Notes: generated from the letters alone by a model not told the origin. Positions 36,962 through 46,449 are shown, numbered from the stretch's first letter. The stretch is 64,000 nucleotides of DNA from Ligilactobacillus sp900765635 (GCF_949152225.1 NZ_CASCJC010000001.1:1116001-1180000); one strand, 5' to 3'. A program made the numbers and translations.

Positions 36962-38416
36962 TTAGCATTGTTCCTTTCGTAAAGTTTGTTGTTGTAAAGA
37001 TTTTAAATAATCGGCTTCATAATCGTATAATGGCGTTGGATATTGACCATCAAAATAAGCTACTGTCAACCCACCATTTGGATATTTGTTAGCATTTGGA
37101 ATAGAAATGGCTTTAATTAGACTTTCAATACTTAAAAACTCTAAAGAATCCGCTCCAATAACCCGACACATTTCTTCTACACTATGATTAGCCGCCAAGA
37201 GTTCTGATCTAGTCGAAACATCAATTCCATAAAAACAAGGATACTTAAATGGTGGACTTGCAATCCGCATATGAACTTCAACAGCTCCCGCATCACGTAA
37301 AAGCTTAACAATTTGTTTAGAAGTTGTGCCACGTACAATTGAGTCATCGACAATAACAATGCTTTTGCCTTCAACCACACCACGCACAGCCGACAGTTTC
37401 ATCTTAACTCCGCGTTCGCGTAATTCTTGTGTCGGTTGAATAAAAGTTCTAGCAATATATTGACTCTTAATTAACCCCATTTCATAAGGCAAGCCAGCCG
37501 CTTCAGCATAACCCGAGGCAGCCGAAAGTGAAGAATTAGGCACACCAATAACCATATCGGCTTTTTGTGTGGGATGTTCTTTAGCCAATAAACGCCCCAT
37601 TTGTTTGCGTGCATTATGAACTGTCACTCCATGAATAATTGAATCAGGCCGAGCAAAATAGACATATTCCATCGAGCAAACAGCTAATTGTGTATCTTTA
37701 GTGAAGCAGTCGATTTTCAAACCATCTTTATCGATAATAATTAATTCGCCTGGCATTACATCTCTAACAAATTGGGCACCGATTACATCCAAAGCGCACG
37801 TTTCGCTAGCAACAATATACGCTTCATTTAACTTACCGATTACAAGTGGCCTAAAACCATTAGGATCAAGTGCCGCAATCAAACGATCTTTTTGCAATAA
37901 TAAGAAAGCAAAACCGCCCTTCACCTCAGTCAAACTTTGCTTTAATGCCGTAATAAAGTCACAATCCTGTTTTTGACGAATCAAATGAATTAAAATTTCG
38001 GTATCTGAATTCGATTGAAAAACCGCACCGTTTTTTTCAAGTCTTCTTTTTAAGGATTTAGCATTAGTCAAATTTCCATTATGTGCCAAAGCAATATCAC
38101 CATCATAAAAATGAAACAAAAATGGTTGAACATTTGCAATCGAATTGCTTCCACTCGTACCATAACGGACATGCCCAATTGCTGCTTTTCCTACTAATCG
38201 AGTCAGATCGGCTGGATTGGAAAAGACATCAGCTAACAAACCTCTGTCACGATGTTGATACAATCTCATTCCATCACTTGAAACAATCCCTGCACCTTCT
38301 TGTCCCCGATGTTGCAAAGTATGCAAGCCAAAATAAGTCAATTGACTGGCTTGGCTAGCACCAAAAACTCCAAAAACACCACATTCTTCATTTAATCCTT
38401 TGATTTCATTAAACAA
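36962..38416 (-). CDS. purF: Amidophosphoribosyltransferase
   Basis: PurF makes phosphoribosylamine from PRPP and glutamine, the committed and feedback-regulated step. The 484-residue protein begins MFNEIKGLNEE before Cys12, so an 11-residue propeptide is probably removed to free the N-terminal Cys nucleophile (CGVFG). The PRPP motif region is VIVDDSIVRGTTSKQI near residue 360. Its start lies 25 bases inside the end of purL. This long overlap within the operon suggests coupling. Confidence 0.97.
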   Translation of the reverse strand: MFNEIKGLNEECGVFGVFGASQASQLTYFGLHTLQHRGQEGAGIVSSDGMRLYQHRDRGLLADVFSNPADLTRLVGKAAIGHVRYGTSGSNSIANVQPFLFHFYDGDIALAHNGNLTNAKSLKRRLEKNGAVFQSNSDTEILIHLIRQKQDCDFITALKQSLTEVKGGFAFLLLQKDRLIAALDPNGFRPLVIGKLNEAYIVASETCALDVIGAQFVRDVMPGELIIIDKDGLKIDCFTKDTQLAVCSMEYVYFARPDSIIHGVTVHNARKQMGRLLAKEHPTQKADMVIGVPNSSLSAASGYAEAAGLPYEMGLIKSQYIARTFIQPTQELRERGVKMKLSAVRGVVEGKSIVIVDDSIVRGTTSKQIVKLLRDAGAVEVHMRIASPPFKYPCFYGIDVSTRSELLAANHSVEEMCRVIGADSLEFLSIESLIKAISIPNANKYPNGGLTVAYFDGQYPTPLYDYEADYLKSLQQQTLRKEQC

Positions 38417-40620
38417 GGTATTGCCTCCTTCCAGAGTTTTTGTGCTTTAGCAACTTCGATTTTCCATGTATCATCTAACGTCATAATTTCTAAATCAGCT
38501 TGAGCGCTAACTTCTCCAATCAACATAGCATCATCTTGCATGATTGCTTCAAATTCGGCTTGCTTTTCTTTAGATACACTAACTACAAAACGACCAGCAG
38601 TTTCACTAAAAAGTTGTGCTGCTCTAAAAGGTACGCTAACTTTAAGACCAAATTGTGTTTCAAAGACTTTTTCAGCCAAGCAAATTGCTAATCCACCTTC
38701 ACTTATATCGTGACAGCTTTTTACTAAACCTTGTTGCATCGCACCTAATAACCGTTTCATATAGGCATTTATTTTAACTAAATCAAGTGAGGTTAAAGTG
38801 CCAGAGATTTCACCTAAAAGTAGCTTTTGCAATTCAGAGCCACTGTAATCTTCACCCGTTTGTCCTATCAAATAAACTTGATCATGTATGTCTTGAACCT
38901 TGCTTTTTACTAAGTATTGCAAATCATCAAGTAAACCAACCATTCCAACCATTGGAGTCGGATAAATAGCTTTTCCGTTATTTTCGTTATATAAAGATAC
39001 ATTCCCTGAAATAACTGGCGTATCAAAAATCCGACAAGCTTGTGCCATTCCTTGTACAGATTCATATAATTGCCAATAAATTTCTGGATCATTTGGATCA
39101 CCATAATTTAAACAATCTGTCATCGCAAGTGGTAATGCTCCACTAGCAATAACATTAGCACACGCTTCAACTACCGCCATTTGCCCACCAATTTTAGGAT
39201 CTAAATAAACAAAGCGCCCATTTCCATCAGTTGTCATCGCTAAAGCTTTTTTAGTGCCGCGAATTCGAATGACCCCTGCATCACTTCCTGGCCCAACAAC
39301 TGTACAAGTTCTAACCTGAGAATCATAAGTTTGAGTAAACATTTCTTTTGATGCAATTGTTGGTTGTTGCAACATTTTAATAAATACCGCTTTACTATCG
39401 GTAATTTCTGGATACCAGTTTGCTGTTTTTTTAGCATCTAAATAATATTTAGGAACGCGTTGTTGACTAGGCTCTTCCAAAACATCATCAGTTAAACTCG
39501 AGACTGGAATATTAGCTACAACTTCACCATGATGATATAAAACATAATCATGTCCCTTGGTTACTCGACCAATTACAACAGCTTCTAGTTCATATCTTTC
39601 AAATAATTCTTTGACATCTTGTTCATGACCTTGACGTACGCAAAGTAACATGCGTTCTTGAGATTCACTTAACATAATTTCATAAGCAGACATATTAGGT
39701 TCGCGTTGTGGCACATCATCAAGTGTCAACTCTAACCCGCTATTTGCTTTAGCTGCCATTTCACAACTCGAAGAAACAATCCCGGCTGCTCCCATATCTT
39801 GAATTCCAACTAGCCAATCAGCATGCTTGCTAGTTAATTCTAAGCAAGCTTCCATCAAAAGTTTTTCCATGAACGGATCGCCTACCTGGACAGCTGAACG
39901 TTGCGTTTCTTTATCATCAGCAAAATCTGCCGAGGCAAATGTTGCCCCATGAATACCATCTCGTCCAGTCTTTGCGCCCACATACATAACTGCATTCCCA
40001 ATGCCAGTAGCTCGTCCTTTTTGCATGTCTTTTTGTTCCATCAATCCTACACTCATAGCATTAACCAAACAATTTCCGGTATAGCATTCATCAAAGGTGA
40101 TTTCGCCACCAACAGTCGGTATCCCCATGCAATTACCATAACCACCAATTCCAGCTACAACTTCATTGATCAAATACTTAGTACGCGGGTTATTTATTTC
40201 ACCAAAATGTAACGAATCCAACGAGGCGATTGGTCGTGCTCCCATACTAAAAATATCTCGCAAAATACCACCAACACCCGTTGCAGCACCTTGATAAGGT
40301 TCAACTGCAGAAGGATGATTATGACTTTCCGCTTTAAAAACAACCGCCTGTCCATCTCCAATATCTACAATGCCAGCACCTTCACCAGGTCCTTGCAAGA
40401 CTCGTTCATTTTCATTTGGAAAAAGACGTAAGACCGGTTTTGATTTTTTATAAGAACAATGTTCACTCCACATAACAGAAAACAAACCTGTTTCTGTATA
40501 ATTAGGCAACCGATGCAACAATTTTTCACAAATATAATCGTATTCTTTTTGAGTTAATCCCCACTCCAAGTAAGGCTTTTGTTCTTTAATTTGTTGCGGT
40601 GTTAGTTCAGCCATTAACAT
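38392..40620 (-). CDS. purL: Phosphoribosylformylglycinamidine synthase subunit PurL
   Basis: PurL is the ATP-dependent synthetase subunit that works with PurS and PurQ to make FGAM. The 742-residue size is that of the small Gram-positive form, not the fused E. coli type. It carries AIR-synthase-like repeats, including HNHPSAVEPYQGAATGVGG near residue 98 and SHDISEGGLAICLAE near residue 650. The first ATG overlaps the end of purQ, and a second in-frame ATG lies two codons later; either may be used. It overlaps both neighbours, purQ and purF. Confidence 0.97.
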   Translation of the reverse strand: MLMAELTPQQIKEQKPYLEWGLTQKEYDYICEKLLHRLPNYTETGLFSVMWSEHCSYKKSKPVLRLFPNENERVLQGPGEGAGIVDIGDGQAVVFKAESHNHPSAVEPYQGAATGVGGILRDIFSMGARPIASLDSLHFGEINNPRTKYLINEVVAGIGGYGNCMGIPTVGGEITFDECYTGNCLVNAMSVGLMEQKDMQKGRATGIGNAVMYVGAKTGRDGIHGATFASADFADDKETQRSAVQVGDPFMEKLLMEACLELTSKHADWLVGIQDMGAAGIVSSSCEMAAKANSGLELTLDDVPQREPNMSAYEIMLSESQERMLLCVRQGHEQDVKELFERYELEAVVIGRVTKGHDYVLYHHGEVVANIPVSSLTDDVLEEPSQQRVPKYYLDAKKTANWYPEITDSKAVFIKMLQQPTIASKEMFTQTYDSQVRTCTVVGPGSDAGVIRIRGTKKALAMTTDGNGRFVYLDPKIGGQMAVVEACANVIASGALPLAMTDCLNYGDPNDPEIYWQLYESVQGMAQACRIFDTPVISGNVSLYNENNGKAIYPTPMVGMVGLLDDLQYLVKSKVQDIHDQVYLIGQTGEDYSGSELQKLLLGEISGTLTSLDLVKINAYMKRLLGAMQQGLVKSCHDISEGGLAICLAEKVFETQFGLKVSVPFRAAQLFSETAGRFVVSVSKEKQAEFEAIMQDDAMLIGEVSAQADLEIMTLDDTWKIEVAKAQKLWKEAIPCLMKSKD

Positions 40621-41300
40621 TTCTCTCCCATCTTAATAGTTTGATTTTCCAACAACGATTTAAATAAGCGTAAACCATCCTCATTACCCAAAAGCGCTTC
40701 AACTGCTCGTTCCGGATGAGGCATCATACCTAAAACATTACCAGCCTTATTGGTTATTCCTGCAATATTGTTTAAGCTACCATTAGGATTTTCTTGACTA
40801 TAGCGAAAGACAACTTGCTGATTATCTTCAATTTCTTTGAGCGTCTCTTCATCTGCATAAAAACTACCATCTGCATGAGCAATCGGTAATTTAATTTTTT
40901 CATTAGCTTTATATTGAGTCGTAAATGGTGTTTGATTATTGACGACTTCTAGTTCAATTGTCTTACAAATAAATTTCAAACTATCATTTTGTTTGAGTGC
41001 ACCTGGTAACAAACCAGCTTCTGTTAAAATCTGAAATCCATTGCATGTCCCAAATACTGGCTTACCAGCATTAGCAAATTCAATAATTGCAGGCATGATA
41101 TTGGTGAAACGCGCAATTGCACCACATCGCAAATAATCTCCATAAGAAAAACCTCCTGGTAGCATAACCGCATCAAAACCAGCTAAGCTTTTTTGTTTAT
41201 GTGAGACATACTCGACATCAGCACCACAAACAGTATGTAATGCTTCATACAAATCAATATCACAATTTGAACCAGGAAAAACTACCACCGCAATTTTCAT
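40614..41300 (-). CDS. purQ: FGAM synthase glutaminase subunit PurQ
   Basis: PurQ supplies ammonia from glutamine to PurL. The 228-residue class I glutamine amidotransferase has the nucleophile Cys86 in FGTCNGFQ and the His of the MMPHPERAVE motif near residue 205. It lies between purS and purL, two bases after purS, and overlaps purL by seven bases. The order purS-purQ-purL is the usual one for Gram-positive bacteria. Confidence 0.97.
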   Translation of the reverse strand: MKIAVVVFPGSNCDIDLYEALHTVCGADVEYVSHKQKSLAGFDAVMLPGGFSYGDYLRCGAIARFTNIMPAIIEFANAGKPVFGTCNGFQILTEAGLLPGALKQNDSLKFICKTIELEVVNNQTPFTTQYKANEKIKLPIAHADGSFYADEETLKEIEDNQQVVFRYSQENPNGSLNNIAGITNKAGNVLGMMPHPERAVEALLGNEDGLRLFKSLLENQTIKMGEKC

Positions 41301-41302
41301 CT

Positions 41303-41548
41303 TTAGTCCTCCATTAATTCATAATGATACGTTTCAAGATTGAAGTTCACTAAAAGTTGTTCAGAAATTTCCTTAACAGCTTGCGCAACTTCTTTTTTAT
41401 TTTCATCAATTTGAACATCAAAAAATTTTCCCACTTTGATCGAAACAACTTCATCATGCCCTAAAGATAAAACTGCATCTTTAATTGCTTCGCCTTGCGG
41501 ATCAAAAACCGATTGCTTATATGTGACATAAATTCTAACATTAACCAT
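41303..41548 (-). CDS. purS: FGAM synthase subunit PurS
   Basis: PurS is the small bridging subunit between PurL and PurQ. The 81-residue protein (MVNVRIYVTYKQSVFDPQGEAIKDAVLSLGHDEVVSIKVGKFFD...) matches the family in length and sequence, including the DPQG motif near residue 17. It lies two bases after purC and two bases before purQ, consistent with a tightly packed operon and coupled translation of a three-subunit enzyme. Confidence 0.96.
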   Translation of the reverse strand: MVNVRIYVTYKQSVFDPQGEAIKDAVLSLGHDEVVSIKVGKFFDVQIDENKKEVAQAVKEISEQLLVNFNLETYHYELMED

Positions 41549-41550
41549 AA

Positions 41551-42273
41551 TTATTGTTCCTCCTTGTTTAAAACCGTTTGTAAGCGATGCAACACTTCTT
41601 CATATACTGGAGTTAGCTCACCTAAATCGCGTCGATACACATCTTTGTCCATATGTCGGTTAGTCTGTAAATCCCATAAACGACAATTATCTGGTGAAAA
41701 TTCATCGGCTAAAATAACCGTACCATCACTCAAACGCCCAAATTCTAACTTATAGTCGACAAGTTGTAAGTTTATTTGTAAAAACAGCTCACTTAATAAT
41801 TCATTGACTCTACGCGAAATTTGCCACATAGTCAGCAAATCTTTTGAACTGACTAAATTTAATGCTGCAATTTGTGATTCATTAATAAATGGGTCATCTA
41901 ATTCATCACTTTTGTAATAAGTTTCTTCTACAGGCTGAATAAACCTTATTCCCTCTTTTACACCGTAACGACTAGCAAAATGTCCTGCCGAAAGATTCCT
42001 AGTTACCATCTCAAGCGGAATAATCTCTACTTTCTTAACTAGTTCTTCTGTTGTTGACAGTCTTTTAATAAAATGTGTTGGAATTTTTTGTTGATTCAAG
42101 TAAGTAAAAATTAAACTTGAAATTTCATTGTTAATTTGTCCCTTACCCTTTATTTGATCTTTTTTTTTGCCATTTAAAGCAGTTGCTTGATCAAGATAAA
42201 CTACTCGTAAAATTTCAGGATCTTCTGTACTCCACATTTGTTTAGCTTTACCAGCATATATCATTTCAACCAT
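41551..42273 (-). CDS. purC: Phosphoribosylaminoimidazole-succinocarboxamide synthase (SAICAR synthase)
   Basis: PurC joins CAIR and aspartate. The 240-residue protein has the YAGKAKQMW motif at the N-terminus, a KKDQIKGKGQINNEIS segment, and the VDYKLEFGRLSDGTVILADEFSPDNCRLWD signature near residue 175. It is the first gene of the long purine unit. A GAACAT-type PurBox sits directly upstream of its AGGAGA ribosome binding site and a promoter candidate lies about 75-105 bases upstream. Confidence 0.97.
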   Translation of the reverse strand: MVEMIYAGKAKQMWSTEDPEILRVVYLDQATALNGKKKDQIKGKGQINNEISSLIFTYLNQQKIPTHFIKRLSTTEELVKKVEIIPLEMVTRNLSAGHFASRYGVKEGIRFIQPVEETYYKSDELDDPFINESQIAALNLVSSKDLLTMWQISRRVNELLSELFLQINLQLVDYKLEFGRLSDGTVILADEFSPDNCRLWDLQTNRHMDKDVYRRDLGELTPVYEEVLHRLQTVLNKEEQ

Positions 42274-42290
42274 TTATAATCACTTCTCCT

Positions 42291-42303
42291 AAAACCGAAC
42301 ATT
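42291..42303 (+). promoter_or_regulatory. PurBox 1 upstream of purC
   Basis: AAAACCGAACATT matches the Gram-positive PurBox consensus AWWWCCGAACWWT at every position. It lies 18 bases upstream of the purC start, so it is in the probable 5' leader of the operon. On the coding strand it reads AATGTTCGGTTTT. Confidence 0.75.
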
Positions 42304-42349
42304 GTTAGTATATAGTAATAAAAATATACAGTTTATTTATTACAAAAAT

Positions 42350-42396
42350 AGATTATCAATTTAAAAAGACATAGTCAACAGCAAAAGACGAACTAT
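42350..42396 (-). promoter_or_regulatory. purC operon promoter and upstream PurBox-like site
   Basis: On the minus strand TTGACT (42373-42378) and TAATCT (42350-42355) are 17 bases apart and could serve as a sigma-A promoter. Directly upstream lies a PurBox-like CGAACTAT core (42389-42396), with two mismatches to the full consensus, exactly 93 bp from the core of PurBox 1. Confidence 0.6.
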
Positions 42397-42417
42397 AAAG
42401 AAAAAATTCTCAAAAAA

Positions 42418-42442
42418 TTAGGCGTTTTTTTAAATAGCCTAA
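42418..42442 (-). terminator. Second tandem terminator hairpin after purB
   Basis: The minus strand has TTAGGC, a 13-base loop and GCCTAA followed by TTTTTT. It lies just beyond the main purB terminator. The stem is short, so it is a weak backup at best. Confidence 0.45.
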
Positions 42443-42444
42443 CT

Positions 42445-42481
42445 AAAAAACCTTCAGACTCAAAAAGTCTGAAGGTTTTTT
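42445..42481 (-). terminator. Terminator of purE-purK-purB
   Basis: A 16-bp near-perfect stem (AAAAAACCTTCAGACT and AGTCTGAAGGTTTTTT) with a short loop and flanking A/T runs directly follows the purB stop. It could work in both directions. Confidence 0.9.
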
Positions 42482-42482
42482 A

Positions 42483-43781
42483 TTAATCACCTAACCCAAC
42501 ACGTTGGAAAATAGTATCAACTTGACGTAAATGCCAGTTATAATCAAAAGCATCATCTAGATCTGCTTGCGATAAGCGACTAGTAATCTCAGGATCTGCT
42601 TCTAACAACGGTCTAAACGGACGTTGCTCATCCCAAGCTTGCGCTGTTTTGGGTTGAATCAAATCATAAGCAGCTTCTCTACTCATGCCCGTATCAATCA
42701 ATTTTAACAAGACACGCCCACTATAAATCAAACCAAATGTCCGTTCCATGTTTTTCTTCATATTTTCAGGAAAGACTGTTAAGTTTTCAATGATTCGACC
42801 TAAACGATTCAACATATAGTCTAATAAAATTGTCGTATCTGGCAAAATAATGCGTTCTGCTGAAGAATGTGAAATATCACGTTCATGCCACAACGATACA
42901 TCTTCATAAGCAGTCATTACATGGCCACGAATCACCCGTGCTAAACCACAAATATTTTCTGACCCAATTGGATTACGTTTATGCGGCATTGCAGAAGAAC
43001 CTTTTTGACCCTTAGCAAAAAATTCTTCAACTTCACGTGTTTCAGATTTTTGCAAACCACGAATTTCAGTTGCAAAATTTTCCAAACTCGTAGCAATCAA
43101 CCCCATTGTTGCTACATATTCAGCATGCAAATCGCGCGGTAAGACCTGCGTAGAAATTTCTTGCGCTCTAATCCCTAATTTGTCACAAACATATTCTTCA
43201 ACAAACGGATCGATATTAGCAAAAGTTCCTACTGCACCACTTATTTTACCAGCTTCAACGCCTTTGGCAGCATGTTCAAAACGTTCGATATTACGCTTCA
43301 TTTCCGAATACCAACGCGCTAACTTCAAGCCAAACGTTGTTGGTTCGGCATGCACCCCATGCGTACGTCCCATCATGACAGTATATTTGTATTCTTTAGC
43401 CTTCTTAGCCAAGATTTCTTTAAAGTTTTGCAAATCTTGTCTAATAATATCATTAGCTTGTTTTAGTTGATACCCATATGCTGTATCGACAACATCTGTA
43501 CTAGTCAAACCATAATGAACCCATTTCTTTTCTTCGCCTAGTGATTCTGAAAGACAACGAGTAAATGCAATCACATCATGATGTGTACTTGCTTCGATTT
43601 CAGCGATGCGTTGTACATCAAACTTAGCATTTTGGCGTAACTTTACAACATCTTCTTCTGGAATATGTCCCAGTTTAGCCCAAGCTTCATCTGCAGCCAA
43701 CTCCACTTCTAGCCAACATTCAAATTTCTTTTCATCTGTCCAAATTGCTGCCATTTCTGGACGGGTATATCTTGGAATCAT
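42483..43781 (-). CDS. purB: Adenylosuccinate lyase
   Basis: PurB removes fumarate from SAICAR and from adenylosuccinate. The 432-residue protein has the family motifs TSTDVVDTAYGYQLKQAN, MMGRTHGVHAEPTTFGLKLARW, and the GSSAMPHKRNPIGSENI signature with the catalytic flexible loop near residue 263. It is the last gene of a three-gene unit with purE and purK. Separation from the purC-purD unit is clear because a strong terminator lies between them. Confidence 0.97.
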   Translation of the reverse strand: MIPRYTRPEMAAIWTDEKKFECWLEVELAADEAWAKLGHIPEEDVVKLRQNAKFDVQRIAEIEASTHHDVIAFTRCLSESLGEEKKWVHYGLTSTDVVDTAYGYQLKQANDIIRQDLQNFKEILAKKAKEYKYTVMMGRTHGVHAEPTTFGLKLARWYSEMKRNIERFEHAAKGVEAGKISGAVGTFANIDPFVEEYVCDKLGIRAQEISTQVLPRDLHAEYVATMGLIATSLENFATEIRGLQKSETREVEEFFAKGQKGSSAMPHKRNPIGSENICGLARVIRGHVMTAYEDVSLWHERDISHSSAERIILPDTTILLDYMLNRLGRIIENLTVFPENMKKNMERTFGLIYSGRVLLKLIDTGMSREAAYDLIQPKTAQAWDEQRPFRPLLEADPEITSRLSQADLDDAFDYNWHLRQVDTIFQRVGLGD

Positions 43782-43799
43782 TATAATTTCTCCTTTAAG

Positions 43800-44921
43800 T
43801 TAGTCTGACCAAACCTTAGTTTCCTCAATTTCTACTAAAGTTTTATCTAAGTCATCAGTTAATATTGTAACATGTCCCATTTTTCTATCAAGTAGTGCTT
43901 GATCTTTTCCATAATCATGAAAATGCCACGAGGGTTTTGTTTGAATTAGCTTTTTAATAGCACAAACATGTTGGCCTAAAACATTAACCATCACAACTGG
44001 TTTTAATAGGGTTATTTGAGGTAAAGGCCAACCACAAATCGCTCGATTGTGAATCGCAAATTGCGAAAAATCACATGCTTCAATCGAATAATGCCCTGAA
44101 TTATGTGGCCTTGGCGCTAACTCATTAATGTAAACACGTCCATCTTTACCAACAAACATCTCAACTCCCAAAACCCCACATAAATCTAAAGACTTTGCAA
44201 TTTTAACCGCGGCTTGCTTAGCAACTTGTTGTAAGTTTTCAGCGATTCGAGCTGGAACAATGCTTAAATGTAAAATATGATTACGATGAATATTTTCACT
44301 CACTGGAAAAACTGTGATTTCTCCTGCTAAATTTCTAGCGACCATCACCGAACATTCTAAAGAAAAATCAAGCCATCCTTCTAAAATACATTTTCTTTGT
44401 CTTAAAAGCTTACCTGCTTCATTTAAATCCGCTGAATCATTAATATTAACCTGTGATTTCCCATCATATCCACCTTCACATGTTTTCAAAATACATGGAT
44501 ACCCGATTTTTTTGACAGCTTGTTTTAACTCTTGTTCATCGTTAACTTCACAAAAATCCACCACATCTAAACCTTGCTCTTTTAAGAAGGTCTTTTCAGT
44601 CAAACGATTTTTTGTAATCTTTAATAATTCAGTTCCTTGCGGCAACCAAATTGTCTTTTCTAATTTTTCAAGTGCTGCTAAATCAACATTTTCAAACTCG
44701 TAAGTTACCACATCAGCTTGTTTTGCCAGTTGTTGTAGGGCAGCAAAGTCATCGTAAGCTGCTACAATTTGTGCATCGGCAACTTGACCAGCTGAACATG
44801 TTGGATTAGGATCTAAAACCAACACTTTCATTCCATTTTCTTTGGCATCTAAAGCTAACATTTGTCCTAATTGACCACCGCCAATAATCCCAATTGTTTG
44901 TCCTTGCTTAATGTATTTCAA
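43800..44921 (-). CDS. purK: 5-(carboxyamino)imidazole ribonucleotide synthase
   Basis: PurK carboxylates AIR with bicarbonate and ATP to N5-CAIR, which PurE then rearranges. The ATP-grasp protein has GIIGGGQLGQML at the N-terminus and YINELAPRPHNSGHYSIEACDFSQF near residue 270. I chose a TTG start at 44921 (LKYIKQGQTIGIIGGG), preceded by AGTGGTGA, because it fits family N-termini (MKxIxPGxTIGIIGGG). The frame is open to an ATG at 44951, but that start would overlap purE by 44 bases and lacks a ribosome binding site. Confidence 0.94.
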   Translation of the reverse strand: MKYIKQGQTIGIIGGGQLGQMLALDAKENGMKVLVLDPNPTCSAGQVADAQIVAAYDDFAALQQLAKQADVVTYEFENVDLAALEKLEKTIWLPQGTELLKITKNRLTEKTFLKEQGLDVVDFCEVNDEQELKQAVKKIGYPCILKTCEGGYDGKSQVNINDSADLNEAGKLLRQRKCILEGWLDFSLECSVMVARNLAGEITVFPVSENIHRNHILHLSIVPARIAENLQQVAKQAAVKIAKSLDLCGVLGVEMFVGKDGRVYINELAPRPHNSGHYSIEACDFSQFAIHNRAICGWPLPQITLLKPVVMVNVLGQHVCAIKKLIQTKPSWHFHDYGKDQALLDRKMGHVTILTDDLDKTLVEIEETKVWSD

Positions 44922-45402
44922 GATTTTCACCACTTTTTTTCGCTTGATCATGTAATTGCTGCCGATAAGCCGTCAATTTTTGTTGTAAACTTACATCATT
45001 AACCGCTAAAATTTGTAACGCTAAAAGCGCAGCATTTTTAGCTCCCGCTTCGCCAATTGCCGTTGTTGCAACCGGAATCCCTGCTGGCATTTGTACAATT
45101 GACAACAAGGAATCCATACCATTTAATGCCTTACTTTTAACCGGAACACCAATTACTGGCAAAATCGTATTAGCAGCTAACATACCAGGAAGATGTGCTG
45201 CACCACCAGCTCCTGCAATAATTACTTCAACACCATTTTTAATTGCTTGTTGGGCAAAGTCTGTCATTTCTTGCGGCATGCGATGCGCTGAAATAACCTG
45301 CTTATCATATTTGACTTCAAAAGACTCCAAAATTTTAGCCGCTTCTTGCATCGTTTGCCAATCTGAGATACTTCCCATGACAAGACTAATTTTGTTACTC
45401 AT
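44908..45402 (-). CDS. purE: N5-carboxyaminoimidazole ribonucleotide mutase
   Basis: PurE class I converts N5-CAIR to CAIR. The 164-residue protein shows MGSISDWQTM at residues 9-18, His40 in ISAHRMP, and the GGAAHLPGMLAANTILPVIGVPV segment. It is the first gene of purE-purK-purB and overlaps purK by about 14 bases with the start I chose. A PurBox-like sequence sits 56-69 bases upstream of its start. The ribosome binding site is GGGAGGG. Confidence 0.97.
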   Translation of the reverse strand: MSNKISLVMGSISDWQTMQEAAKILESFEVKYDKQVISAHRMPQEMTDFAQQAIKNGVEVIIAGAGGAAHLPGMLAANTILPVIGVPVKSKALNGMDSLLSIVQMPAGIPVATTAIGEAGAKNAALLALQILAVNDVSLQQKLTAYRQQLHDQAKKSGENLEIH

Positions 45403-45458
45403 AAAAAATCCCTCCCAATCATCTTAAGAATAGCAAAGTCTTTTTTTAAAGTCAAAGA

Positions 45459-45471
45459 AAAATCGAACATT
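45459..45471 (+). promoter_or_regulatory. PurBox-like site upstream of purE
   Basis: AAAATCGAACATT matches the PurBox consensus AWWWCCGAACWWT at 12 of 13 positions. On the purE coding strand it reads AATGTTCGATTTT. It lies about 60 bases before the purE start codon. Confidence 0.7.
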
Positions 45472-45551
45472 ATCACTATATTTTTCTTATATAAATCGAT
45501 TTTTGGTGTTTTAAAAAATTTTTTTAAGTTTAAAAGATAATATATCGATAA

Positions 45552-45564
45552 AAAAACGAACTAT
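45552..45564 (+). promoter_or_regulatory. Second PurBox-like site between purE and the deoxynucleoside kinase gene
   Basis: AAAAACGAACTAT matches the PurBox consensus at 12 of 13 positions and lies exactly 93 bp from the first site, as at purC. It is 82 bases upstream of the divergent kinase gene, so it could also affect that promoter. Confidence 0.6.
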
Positions 45565-45646
45565 TTTTTAAGATTGAATTATCTTTGAACACTCGGTAAA
45601 ATATTGAATGGTATTTAATTTTATATAACTTTAAGGAGGCTTTTTT

Positions 45647-46336
45647 ATGATTATCATCGCCGGAATTATCGGCTCTGGAAAATCTAGTCTAACCGAAATT
45701 TTAGCGCAAGAATTCCAAGCCAAACCTTTCTACGAACCTGTTAGTGACAATCCGGTATTACCGTTATTTTATCAAGGAAATGAATTAGCTGCTAAAAAAC
45801 GTGCTGCTGGCGATAAAAATGCCACTAATCCCTATACTTATTTGTTACAGACATTCTTTTTAAATCGGCGCTTCAAAATGATTAAAGAAGCTTCAAAATA
45901 TACTAATAGTATTTTAGATCGCTCTATCCATGAAGATGCCATGTTTATGAAAATGAATACTGATTTAGGCAATGCAACTGCGATTGAATATCAAGTTTAT
46001 CAAGAATTACTAACACATATGCTAAGCGAACTAGATGATAGCATTGTAGCTAAACAACAAAATCTAACTATTATCATCAAGGTTTCTTACCATACAATGC
46101 TTCAACGTATCAAAAAGCGTGGCCGTAGTTTTGAACAAGTAGAAAATGACCCTTCTTTAAAAGAATATTACCACAATCTTTTAACATACTATGATGATTG
46201 GATTGCTACTTATCATGACACTCCAACACTTGTAATTGATGGTGATCGTTATGACTTTGTCGGAAATGAAAGCGACCGTCAATATGTTATCAAGCAAATT
46301 AAAGACAAACTAACAACTCTCAAAGAGCAAAATTAA
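45647..46336 (+). CDS. Deoxynucleoside kinase
   Basis: This 229-residue protein belongs to the deoxynucleoside kinase family, which phosphorylates deoxyadenosine, deoxyguanosine or deoxycytidine for salvage. The P-loop is GIIGSGKSS at residues 6-14, the ERS/DRS motif is SILDRSIHEDAMF near residue 92, and the lid region is KKRGRSFEQVE. Lactobacillus members act on dAdo, dCyd or dGuo; which applies here cannot be read from sequence. It is divergent from purE across a shared regulatory region with two PurBox-like sites and follows AAGGAGG. Confidence 0.93.
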   Translation: MIIIAGIIGSGKSSLTEILAQEFQAKPFYEPVSDNPVLPLFYQGNELAAKKRAAGDKNATNPYTYLLQTFFLNRRFKMIKEASKYTNSILDRSIHEDAMFMKMNTDLGNATAIEYQVYQELLTHMLSELDDSIVAKQQNLTIIIKVSYHTMLQRIKKRGRSFEQVENDPSLKEYYHNLLTYYDDWIATYHDTPTLVIDGDRYDFVGNESDRQYVIKQIKDKLTTLKEQN

Positions 46337-46449
46337 AAAACTTGTATAAACTTCATATACTTAATTAGCAAGTTATTACAACATAAGTTACAATTTTCAA
46401 AACTAAAATAAATAAATTTCTTCAGTAATTTTAACGCTACTCTCAGATT

